Origin: Kineosporia rhizophila
GTDB lineage: Bacteria > Actinomycetota > Actinomycetes > Actinomycetales > Kineosporiaceae
Direction of reading: 5' to 3'
DNA length: 41,688 bases
Assembly (NCBI RefSeq): GCF_021277265.1
Contig: NZ_JAJSOH010000044.1
Span: 1 to 41,688 of the forward strand
Translations under genes and position numbers: made by a program
Notes under the pieces: generated by a model
What the model saw: only the letters and a program-made list of their open reading frames with translations
What the model was told of the DNA's origin: nothing
Databases searched by the model: none
Shown: piece by piece, positions 35,602 through 41,688 of the stretch
How the letters are laid out: each line of letters opens with the position of its first letter
Numbering within the stretch: position 1 is the stretch's first letter

Positions 35602-36217
35602 GCGTTTCTCCCTGCGCGGTCGGGATGCCCAGCTCGGCTGCGTAACGCTGCAACCCCTCCTGCACCCCAGCCAGCCACTGCGCGTCGACGAACGCCTTCA
35701 GGATGCGGCGGATCTCGTACGAGTCGTCCTGTTCCTTCAGCCGCCGCAGGAACCCGAGCTCGACCACTTTGCCGATCAGGGCGTCCACCTGATCGGTCAT
35801 CCGCGCCTCGGTACTACCCGCCGGAAGGAACAGCGTGATCATCTCGAGGATCTGCTCACGGGTCAGCACACACCGCGTGTCACCATCGGCGGCGTCGGAC
35901 TCCGCCAGCCGTTTGCGGAGCAGGGCCAGCAGGATGCTCTGGTGAAAGGTCAGCTGGCGCCGGGGAATCAGCCGCGGCACGGCAGCACCTTCGGCGTTCT
36001 CGTCGTCCGGTAACTGCCGAAGAAAGGCGTACCCCTCGGACGGGTCGATGGCCAGGGTCAGACCGATGACCGCAACATGATCACGGATCTGCGCCTGCAG
36101 AGGCACCAGGTGCCGCCAGACCTGCGGATGCAGATCCTCGTACACCACCCCTTTCATCAAAGAGGTGACAGCCAGCGGCAAGTTGAGCTCGCTGCGGGGA
36201 ACCGGGGACGTACTCAC
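35594..36217 (-). CDS. jetB: Wadjet subunit JetB (DUF4194)
   Basis: A 207-residue DUF4194 protein: SLMKGVVYEDLHPQVW, VIGLTLAIDPSEGYAFLRQL, TFHQSILLALLRKRLAE and a C-terminal winged-helix-like part ending in LVVELGFLRRLK-type sequence (here VELGFLRRLKEQ). It is the MukE/MksE-like partner that links kleisin and SMC. GTG 36217 overlaps the jetA stop as GTGA and is chosen over the frame open to 36304, which would lie deep inside jetA. Length and order are as in canonical type I Wadjet. Confidence 0.94.
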   Translation of the reverse strand: MSTSPVPRSELNLPLAVTSLMKGVVYEDLHPQVWRHLVPLQAQIRDHVAVIGLTLAIDPSEGYAFLRQLPDDENAEGAAVPRLIPRRQLTFHQSILLALLRKRLAESDAADGDTRCVLTREQILEMITLFLPAGSTEARMTDQVDALIGKVVELGFLRRLKEQDDSYEIRRILKAFVDAQWLAGVQEGLQRYAAELGIPTAQGETHG

Positions 36218-37671
36218 TCCAGCTCCTCCTTCGGCGCCCCGACCGCCCGTACATAAGTGACCGAGGGGAGCGTTGCCTGCCTGGTCACCCCGTCGTCCTC
36301 CCACCTGACGTATTCCTTGCGTGACTCGTCGAAACGCACGTCGAAGCCCGGATCGTTCAGCGAAAGGTATCCGACCAGCTCGGCCAGCCCTTGTTCGAGT
36401 GGCCGGACCACCAGTACCTCCTGCAGCGGGATGCGCTCGCGGCCCTGCAGCATCTGCCGCACCCCCGAAGCAAGTTCCTGCGTGTCCACCATGACCTGGT
36501 CGTACAGGACCGAGGCGTCCACCTCGTCATCGGCCTCGTGCACCTGGTCGCTGACGATCGCCGAACGCGCGGCGGGACGGTACAGGGGTCTCTCCATCGG
36601 CAGGGCGATCTGCGGCGCACTGCCGTCGATCTCGCTCTCGAAGGTGATCGGCGCATGCTCGCGCAGCTGCAGGGCGACGGATTCGATGCCGTGCAGCAGG
36701 TCGACCACCCGCCGGTTCTCCAGCCAGACCCGATCGTCCAGAAAACGCCGCAGCTGCTCCGACAGCTGCCGCACCGTCGACTGGGTGCGCTCGCCGGCGG
36801 CCAGCCAGTCATGGTGGATGTGCCGTAGCCGCGGGTCGTGTTCGCCGATCTCGACCATCTCCTGCACCCGGGTCAGCATGTCGACGAACTGTTCCTGGCG
36901 GGCGGGGGAGAGCAAGAAGTCGTAGAAGGCGTGAAAACTGCGGCCCTGGTCGGACTCGGTGATGCTGGTGCGGCTGCCCAGCACCTCGTCCAGCAGGCCG
37001 GCCTTGGTCCCTGACCAGGTGGCGATCTGCTCACGCAACTGCCGGTCGAGCTGGCGGAAATTCGACTCGACCTGCCGGAAGTCCGACAGCAGCTCCCGGG
37101 CGGTGGCGGACAGCTGCTGGTAGCGGTCGCGCAGGCCGGCCGGCTCCATCATCGGCAGGTCACCGGCCTCGACCCGGGCGATCTCCGCGTCGATCTCGGC
37201 GCGGCGGGCCCGGAGTTCGGCCAGGCGGGTCTGGGGATCCGTCTCGGCTCCGTGAACCATCTGCCGCAGCAGCTCGAACACGGTGTTCAGCCGGGACTCG
37301 GTACCCACAAAGCTGCGGGCCGGCAGGTTGTGAACCCAGGCGACGGCCTTCTCCAGATCGGCACTGGCGTCGAAGTGGACCGCCTCCGACCCGGCCGGAT
37401 AGTACTTGCGCAGCCAGGCATTGCCGGGGGCGGCCCAGTCGTCGAGGTAAGCCCGGGAGGTCTTGGGGAAGGCATCGTCACCCAGGTGCTCACGCAGGGC
37501 GAAGAGCAGATCGTCGAGCCGGGTCTCCAGAGCGGTGCGCTCGATCGAGCGCACGTTCTCGTTCACGAACACCTGCCCCAGGAAGGCCAGGACCAGAGCA
37601 GCGTTGTCGGCCTTCAGCAGCCTCCAGGCCGGGTGGTGGATGCGTAACTGCTCGATCTGGTCGTAGTCCAT
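36214..37671 (-). CDS. jetA: Wadjet kleisin-like subunit JetA (DUF3375)
   Basis: A 485-residue DUF3375 protein starting MDYDQIEQLRIHHPAW with GGAG 5 nt before ATG 37671. It has the helical N terminus (WRLLKADNAALVLAFLGQVF), the segment FRQLDRQLREQIATW and a C-terminal winged helix (LNDPGFDVRFDESRKEYVRW). It is the MukF/MksF-like kleisin of the motor. The gene starts 12 bp after the stop of the XRE/ImmA regulator, so both probably share one transcript. Confidence 0.95.
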   Translation of the reverse strand: MDYDQIEQLRIHHPAWRLLKADNAALVLAFLGQVFVNENVRSIERTALETRLDDLLFALREHLGDDAFPKTSRAYLDDWAAPGNAWLRKYYPAGSEAVHFDASADLEKAVAWVHNLPARSFVGTESRLNTVFELLRQMVHGAETDPQTRLAELRARRAEIDAEIARVEAGDLPMMEPAGLRDRYQQLSATARELLSDFRQVESNFRQLDRQLREQIATWSGTKAGLLDEVLGSRTSITESDQGRSFHAFYDFLLSPARQEQFVDMLTRVQEMVEIGEHDPRLRHIHHDWLAAGERTQSTVRQLSEQLRRFLDDRVWLENRRVVDLLHGIESVALQLREHAPITFESEIDGSAPQIALPMERPLYRPAARSAIVSDQVHEADDEVDASVLYDQVMVDTQELASGVRQMLQGRERIPLQEVLVVRPLEQGLAELVGYLSLNDPGFDVRFDESRKEYVRWEDDGVTRQATLPSVTYVRAVGAPKEELE

Positions 37672-37683
37672 GCGCTCTCCTGA

Positions 37684-38835
37684 TCACAGCAGCGAGACGA
37701 CGCCGTGCTGCGAGGCTGTCTCCGACACCGGGGTCATGGGGAAGGGCGTCGGCGAGGTCACGACCCGGAACAGGCCCTGCGGGACGCGGCACTGCCCGAT
37801 CAGCTTCTCCTCCCCGATGCCCTCGGCCGCGAGCATGGCTACGGCCTTGGACAGCAGCGATGGGTGCTCGACGACACTGATCAGCCCGGGTTCCTTCCGG
37901 CGCCAGCCCCGGTTCGTGACCGTGTTCATGGCGTTGCGGTACGACACGTCGCTGAGCCGTCCCAACCGCCGGGCCCGGTACAACAGCGCCTGCATGCTCA
38001 CGCCCCACTGCTCCTTCAGCCGAGCCAGATCCGTCCATGCCTGGGCGCCCATCCTGGAGGGAAGGACCTCACGGATCGTGCGGGCTGGCATGAGCAGCTC
38101 CTCGGCGAAGCGGTTGGCCTGGTCCTCGACGATCCGGCCACCGGGCTCGGCGTCGTCGTGCATGACCAGGTGGCCGAGCTCGTGGGCGACGTCGAAGCGC
38201 TGCCGGTAGTAGTCCCGCTTGATCGGGTTGAGCACCACGATCGGCCGCAGGGCGCTGGAGAACGAGTAGGCATCCACCGAAGCCGCCTGCTCGGGACTAA
38301 AAACCACCAGAATGCCGTGGCTTTCGAGAAGACGGACGAGATGGCCGATCGGCTCGGCGCCCAGCCCCCATTGCTTACGGACGAGTTGCGCGGCTCGCTC
38401 GGGCCCGTCACCTTCGGTGTCACTCACGGGAGAACAGGGAACGTCCGGGTCGGGGAACTCGACATGACGCTCCAGGCTGCTGGTGATCTCAACTGCCAGC
38501 TGCCCGTAGGCGAACGCCTGGTCACGGGCGAGCTGGGGGGTGGAACGCAGCGAGCGGAAGTGCGGGGTGCTGCTGAGGGCTGCGATGTCATCGGGGCGAA
38601 CAGCGAAGAATCCCGGATCGACCGAGAGACGCAGGGCCAGCTGAGCCACCGTTGCCGCGGTGGGCCGTTTCGCTCCCGACTCCCAGCCGGCCACCGCGGT
38701 CGGCGTCTTGTCCAGCACCCCGGCCAGGTCACTCTTGCGAAGACCCGCAAGCTGCCGGGCCAGGGTAAGCCTTGCCCCGTCGAAGCGCGGGGCGACGTCG
38801 ACAGCACGATCGGGGGGAGACTTGCGTGAGGTCAC
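37684..38835 (-). CDS. XRE-family regulator fused to an ImmA/IrrE metalloprotease
   Basis: A 383-residue protein. Residues about 20-75 are an XRE helix-turn-helix (LAGLRKSDLAGVLDKTPTAV, WESGAKRPT). A zinc protease core follows with HELGH at H218-H222 and a third likely ligand in NRFAEELLMP. Proteins of this kind both bind DNA and cleave regulators, usually in response to DNA damage or invasion. GTG 38835 overlaps the stop of the upstream gene by 4 bp. It precedes jetA by 12 bp, so it probably governs Wadjet expression as well as its own. I infer that link from position alone. The last about 80 residues (WRRKEPGLISVVEHPSLLSK) are a domain often found in this family. Confidence 0.88.
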   Translation of the reverse strand: MTSRKSPPDRAVDVAPRFDGARLTLARQLAGLRKSDLAGVLDKTPTAVAGWESGAKRPTAATVAQLALRLSVDPGFFAVRPDDIAALSSTPHFRSLRSTPQLARDQAFAYGQLAVEITSSLERHVEFPDPDVPCSPVSDTEGDGPERAAQLVRKQWGLGAEPIGHLVRLLESHGILVVFSPEQAASVDAYSFSSALRPIVVLNPIKRDYYRQRFDVAHELGHLVMHDDAEPGGRIVEDQANRFAEELLMPARTIREVLPSRMGAQAWTDLARLKEQWGVSMQALLYRARRLGRLSDVSYRNAMNTVTNRGWRRKEPGLISVVEHPSLLSKAVAMLAAEGIGEEKLIGQCRVPQGLFRVVTSPTPFPMTPVSETASQHGVVSLL

Positions 38836-39617
38836 CGCTCATCACTAGCACGACGGGCGTTACCCTCGCTGCTGGGGGCCCGCCGCTTCACGAGCGGCTC
38901 GCTGGCCGGGGCAGCCGGCCCTGCCGGATCAAGAACATCGTCTCGCGTACCGGTGCCGTCCAGGCCAGTGTCCAGGAAATGCAGCCAGTGCCAGGTCTTC
39001 TCACCCCTAAAGCCCTGCCGCGGCAGGCCTACGGCAAGCTCTGACGAGGAAGCCACGGCATCCAGGGCGTGGGCGATCACGAAGGTGTGCTTGTCGAGCT
39101 TCACCTCGGACTCCGGCTGTTCCATGAGTGCTTCGGCGTCGAACAGCGCGCCCTGGCGAGGGTCCACCTTGCCCGACTGCCGGGCCACCGCCTGCTTGGT
39201 GGGACTCTTCTGCGACCAGGGGACGTAGTCCAGCCGGCCGAGCTCGCCTGAGGTCAGCAGCAGGCGCCACGTCGCGAACGTCCAGCCGGGGCTGCCGTTG
39301 AGATCGTCGCGGGTAACGGTGCCTGCGGGTAGCCGCGGCATGCTCGTGCGGTCGAGGGGAGACAGTTCGGCGAAGAGTTCGTCCTCACCGAACTGCTCGT
39401 CTCCCGGGCCGACGCCGTAGTTCTGGCAGCCGAAGACCCGATCCAGGCGATCGCGGAAGAGCACGTACCGCGTCTGGCCCAGCCACTGCTCGTCGTATCC
39501 GGCTCTGGGGACGTAGTCATCGAGAGACCGGCGCACCGCCGCGTCGAAGGCCCACTGCACGGCGTTCAGGACGCCCGCACCGCGGAGCGCACTGATGACT
39601 TCGTCTTCCCCCAGCAC
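38832..39617 (-). CDS. unknown protein coupled to the XRE/ImmA gene
   Basis: A 261-residue soluble protein: WAFDAAVRRSLDDYVPRAGY, RYVLFRDRLDRVFGCQNY, then strands HTFVIAHALDAVASSSELAV and a hydrophilic, Pro/Arg-rich tail. The actinobacterial family it belongs to is often next to ImmA/IrrE genes, in my recollection, but has no assigned function. Its stop overlaps the XRE/ImmA start (GTGA), which points to a functional pair, for example a cleavage substrate, sensor or partner. GTG 39617 has no ribosome site and a -10-like TATGGT lies 6 nt upstream, so the mRNA may be leaderless. The gene heads the six-gene operon that ends with jetD. Confidence 0.7.
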   Translation of the reverse strand: MLGEDEVISALRGAGVLNAVQWAFDAAVRRSLDDYVPRAGYDEQWLGQTRYVLFRDRLDRVFGCQNYGVGPGDEQFGEDELFAELSPLDRTSMPRLPAGTVTRDDLNGSPGWTFATWRLLLTSGELGRLDYVPWSQKSPTKQAVARQSGKVDPRQGALFDAEALMEQPESEVKLDKHTFVIAHALDAVASSSELAVGLPRQGFRGEKTWHWLHFLDTGLDGTGTRDDVLDPAGPAAPASEPLVKRRAPSSEGNARRASDER

Positions 39618-39650
39618 GAGCCAACCATACCCTTCGAACAGTATTCAGTG
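39618..39650 (-). promoter_or_regulatory. probable leaderless promoter of the XRE/ImmA-Wadjet operon
   Basis: On the minus strand TATGGT ends 6 nt before GTG 39617, which suits transcription from the start codon itself. Upstream lie TTCGAA and GAATACTG; no consensus -35 box is seen. The same TTCGAAC-xTATTCA pattern occurs in reverse sense near 24211-24224. Confidence 0.4.
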
Positions 39651-39760
39651 TAGAAAAATGAACCAGAGCGGCTTGACTGCCCTCGAGGTTGCGTCCTTCC
39701 ATGCAACTGAGCGGCTCGTATCAGCACGTCACCGCTCTCCCGGACCCTGCGGGCGGCCTG
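39651..39760. other. short spacer
   Basis: No RNA or protein gene is recognisable. A plus-strand frame from ATG 39658 is short and runs antisense into the next gene. Confidence 0.35.
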
Positions 39761-40567
39761 CTAGACCAGCACCACGTCCGGGAACCGTCCCTCTCCGGTG
39801 CTGAGGGCGTCCTCGATCTCGTTGAGGAAGTTCCAGGCTCCCAGGTTGGCCGGTTTGGGGAAGCTTCTCAGGAGCCAGGCGGCGAAAGCGAAGCCGATGG
39901 GCAGGAGCTCGCTGCTGATGAACGTGGACGACGTCGGGTTGGTCTTCGGCAGGCATGTGACGAAGTACTGGATCCGGTCGGCGGGGATCTCCAGGTACGG
40001 GTGCGCCTGCGAGAACTCCTGCGCGAGGCTCTTCAGTTCGTCTCTGTTCGGCCAGCGTTCGCCGCAGACTGCGTACAGGGCCATCGCATTGACGGCCACG
40101 AGGAGCTCCCGGAAGTGCCGGGTCACGTCCAGGCCGAGCGCTTCGACGTCGGCGGCGGCCCGCCGGATCCGGGGGCCGTCCTGTTCGAGGGCCGCGCCCA
40201 GACCCTCGCGCAGCAGTTGGTCAAGGTCGGCGTCGATCCGGCCCTGGGGGCGCCACTGCGGGCGGGCCTCGCTGCGCCACCGACGCCGGATGCCCCGAGT
40301 GCTCAAGCGCGAGCGGATGTGTTCGGCGAGAGGGAGCAGTGCAATGACGACGAAGACCGCGGCGTGCGGGTCGTCGTCGATGAGGCCGACCGCCCGCAGA
40401 ACCAGCCAGACCGACAGGCCGACGACGATGACGAGCCGCAGGAGCAGGATGCGGCCCCGCGCCGCCCAGCCGGCGTAGACGGTGCGATGTATGTGGGGCC
40501 ACCGATGACCTGAGCCCGGCCAGAACCTGCGCCACCATCCGATTGGTTCGTCCTCTGAAGATCCCAC
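39761..40567 (-). CDS. membrane protein of unknown function
   Basis: A 268-residue protein with two adjacent hydrophobic helices near the N terminus (LLLRLVIVVGLSVWLVL and AVFVVIALLPLAEHI) followed by a basic stretch (STRGIRRRWRSEARPQWR), so about 180 residues should lie in the cytosol. The C-terminal part is helical with some strands (GLDVTRHFRELLVAVNAMAL, YLEIPADRIQYFVTCL). This two-helix plus soluble domain layout is seen in some defence effectors, but I do not recognise a family. GTG 40567 has no ribosome site; a -10-like TATTCT ends 4-5 nt before it, so it may be leaderless. It ends with TAG at 39761. Confidence 0.65.
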   Translation of the reverse strand: MGSSEDEPIGWWRRFWPGSGHRWPHIHRTVYAGWAARGRILLLRLVIVVGLSVWLVLRAVGLIDDDPHAAVFVVIALLPLAEHIRSRLSTRGIRRRWRSEARPQWRPQGRIDADLDQLLREGLGAALEQDGPRIRRAAADVEALGLDVTRHFRELLVAVNAMALYAVCGERWPNRDELKSLAQEFSQAHPYLEIPADRIQYFVTCLPKTNPTSSTFISSELLPIGFAFAAWLLRSFPKPANLGAWNFLNEIEDALSTGEGRFPDVVLV

Positions 40568-40570
40568 ACT

Positions 40571-40590
40571 GCTAGAATACGGATTATCCG
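40571..40590 (-). promoter_or_regulatory. promoter with small palindrome for the membrane protein
   Basis: CGGAT-T-ATCCG (40580-40590) is a perfect 5+1+5 inverted repeat. On the minus strand it contains GATAAT and is followed by TATTCT, both -10-like, just before GTG 40567. Confidence 0.4.
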
Positions 40591-40610
40591 ACCTGGAAAC
40601 GGCTTGTCCG
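40578..40610 (+). repeat. copy 2 of a 32-bp dispersed element (see 30389)
   Basis: It begins TACGGATTATCCG and ends CGGCTTGTCCG, matching 30389-30420 at 26 of 32 positions with one extra base. Copy 1 precedes a plus-strand gene; copy 2 in the same orientation has no plus-strand gene close by, so it may be a binding site or a relic. Confidence 0.5.
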
Positions 40611-40691
40611 AGTTCAGTGCGCCAAGAGGTGCAGACTGCATGCGGGGCGTCGACATCCCGCTTCCCCGCCGGAGTCGATATCGAGAGGCGA

Positions 40692-40711
40692 GTAGCACAA
40701 GTGCTACATTT
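40692..40711 (+). promoter_or_regulatory. VapBC operator and -10 box
   Basis: GTAGCAC-AA-GTGCTAC (40692-40707) is a perfect 7+2+7 palindrome. It overlaps TACATT (40705-40710), a -10 box 6 nt before the GTG start, so the antitoxin mRNA is probably leaderless. Such an overlap is the usual site of VapB/VapC autorepression. Confidence 0.7.
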
Positions 40712-40716
40712 ATTAG

Positions 40717-40965
40717 GTGGAGGAAATCGGGTTGCGTGATCTTCGTCAGAACGCCAGTGACCTGGTCCGGCGGGCCGAGAAGGGTGAGCAGGTCACGGTG
40801 ACCGTGGCGGGTCGCCCGGCTGCTGTGCTCGGCCCACTGGGAGGGGGCAACACCTGGGTCAGCTGGGAACAGGTGGCGGATGTTTTCCGCCGTCCCGTGG
40901 ATGCGGACTGGGCGTCTGATCGCGACCTTGTCGATCAGTCCGTCGTCGACCCGTGGGAGAGGTGA
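40717..40965 (+). CDS. vapB: Phd/YefM-type antitoxin of the VapBC pair
   Basis: An 82-residue protein beginning EEIGLRDLRQNASDLVRRAE and continuing with EKGEQVTVTVAGRPAAVLGP, the strand-helix DNA-binding unit of Phd/YefM antitoxins. The tail (DVFRRPVDADWASDRDL) is the acidic toxin-binding part. GTG 40717 lies just after a -10 box without a ribosome site, so translation from a leaderless message is likely. Its TGA overlaps the toxin ATG by one base. The antitoxin would neutralise the PIN ribonuclease and repress at the palindrome upstream. Confidence 0.88.
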   Translation: MEEIGLRDLRQNASDLVRRAEKGEQVTVTVAGRPAAVLGPLGGGNTWVSWEQVADVFRRPVDADWASDRDLVDQSVVDPWER

Positions 40966-41348
40966 TGGAACGCGGTGTCCTGGACACCAGTGTTCTGATC
41001 GCCGATGACCTCGCCCCGATCCCCGGGCGGCTGGCGATCAGCGTAGTCAGTATGGCTGAGCTGCAGTTCGGGATTCTGGTCGCCAAGAGTTCAGATGCTC
41101 GGGCCCAGCGGTTGGCCCGGGTGAACGCCTTGCAGCGGCGATTTGATCCGTTGCCGGTGGACGACGCGGTGGCCGAGAGCTACGGGCGGCTGGCTGCTCG
41201 GGTGGTCGAGATCGGTCGGCAACCGCGCGGTCGATCTCTAGATCTGATGATCGCAGCCACTGCCCATGCTCATGAGGCTTGCCTCTACACCCGTAATCCG
41301 GATGACTTCCGGGGTCTCGAAGATCTGGTGGAGGTGATCTCGCTGTAG
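40965..41348 (+). CDS. vapC: PIN-domain ribonuclease toxin (VapC-type)
   Basis: A 127-residue PIN protein with the full acidic set: Asp in GVLDTSVL, Glu in SMAELQFGI, Asp in PVDDAVAESY and Asp in RSLDLMIAATA, then the late strand CLYTRNPDDFRGLEDL. VapC toxins cut specific RNAs, often tRNA or rRNA. ATG 40965 overlaps the antitoxin stop (TGATG), giving tight coupling. A start 12 bp upstream (40953) lies within the antitoxin and is less likely. Confidence 0.9.
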   Translation: MERGVLDTSVLIADDLAPIPGRLAISVVSMAELQFGILVAKSSDARAQRLARVNALQRRFDPLPVDDAVAESYGRLAARVVEIGRQPRGRSLDLMIAATAHAHEACLYTRNPDDFRGLEDLVEVISL

Positions 41349-41688
41349 TTACGCGGTGCCCCGGGCCACCCAGGAGCAACGCGAGGAGCACGGGACCAGC
41401 GGCGTGGTGCACCGGGCCGGATACATTCATAGCGGTGCCCGACAAATCCTTCCACCCGGTCTCGTGAAGTCCTGCGCTGGCACAAGCGGTCACCGAGTGA
41501 CCCGGACTTCCGTCAGTTCGCTCGCGCGAGGCCATGGCAGGTCGGTTAACAACCGTTCCTAACGGATGGCCGCCGTGAAATGGTTCTGAGGCGTGTGGCT
41601 TTTCGTCTCCTGGGGGCCATTGGCTCCCGGTCGGAGGGCTTCGACGGCTTCCTTCGCGAGCCAATGACATTGCCTTTACGCCAGCTGG
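41349..41688. other. right edge, possible decayed gene end
   Basis: No complete gene is visible. A short plus-strand frame (41433-41549) after a TAG reads STRSREVLRWHKRSPSDPDF and looks protein-like. In another frame, GTG at about 41434 would give only VPDKSFHPVS before a stop. Together these may be a frameshifted small gene, but the evidence is weak. Confidence 0.3.

Noticed and set aside
32656..35838. plus-strand open frame of about 1060 codons
   Set aside because: It is the antisense shadow of jetC, which has all SMC motifs; the plus-strand product is low-complexity and has no domain.
1..41688. search for integrase, transposase, tRNA or attachment repeats
   Set aside because: None recognised by eye; the mode of island transfer stays open.

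Overview
The window is high-GC DNA (about 65% in ordinary coding lines I counted), with frequent GTG starts, several apparently leaderless genes and strong third-position G/C bias. This points to a filamentous or otherwise high-GC actinomycete. The genus cannot be read from the sequence. I see no tRNA, rRNA, integrase or insertion sequence. Almost everything identifiable belongs to anti-phage, anti-plasmid or toxin-antitoxin families, so this is a dense defence island with decayed gene remnants between the modules.

Layout. (1) 131-3641, minus strand: a predicted coiled-coil protein, a TIGR04141/DUF6119 protein, and a small gene broken by an in-frame amber codon. (2) 3898-5508, plus strand: a helix-turn-helix protein fused to an N6-adenine methylase-like domain whose catalytic NPPY motif reads EPPV. 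(3) 21292-5483, minus strand: a tightly packed operon of about 16 kb. Its first gene is a 2078-residue fusion of Ser/Thr kinase, MrfA/YprA-like DEAD helicase, DUF1998 and a Vsr/DUF559-like nuclease. It is followed by a DrmD-like SNF2 helicase, a large DrmMI-like adenine methyltransferase, a 98-residue unknown and a UvrD-like helicase. The DrmD and DrmMI pair is the core of class 1 DISARM, but no separate drmA, drmB or drmC is visible and the kinase fusion takes their place. (4) 21506-24248: an unknown gene, two pseudogene remnants and a SUKH (SMI1/KNR4) protein. (5) 24249-30164, plus strand: a 1971-residue DUF4011 superfamily 1 helicase with transglutaminase-like, PD-(D/E)XK and DUF3320 domains. 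(6) 30452-30964: a toxin-like gene and its frameshifted partner. (7) 39617-31058, minus strand: a six-gene operon made of an unknown protein, an XRE/ImmA metalloprotease regulator and a complete type I Wadjet system (jetABCD). (8) 39761-41348: a membrane protein and a VapBC-type toxin-antitoxin pair with a clear operator.

How they may work together. The methyltransferase of the large operon would mark self DNA, while the two SF2 helicases and the fused nuclease would act on unmarked DNA; the kinase is an unusual addition that could switch or tune the response. The promoter ahead of that operon and the promoter ahead of the HTH/pseudo-methylase gene share a spaced set of motifs (GTGAAC, GTCAACGA, GAACyGTATAsTCAT). 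This suggests common regulation, and the HTH/pseudo-methylase protein is the best local candidate regulator. Wadjet lies 12 bp downstream of, and probably under the control of, a proteolysable XRE/ImmA regulator. These functional links are inference; the domain calls and overlaps come from the sequence.
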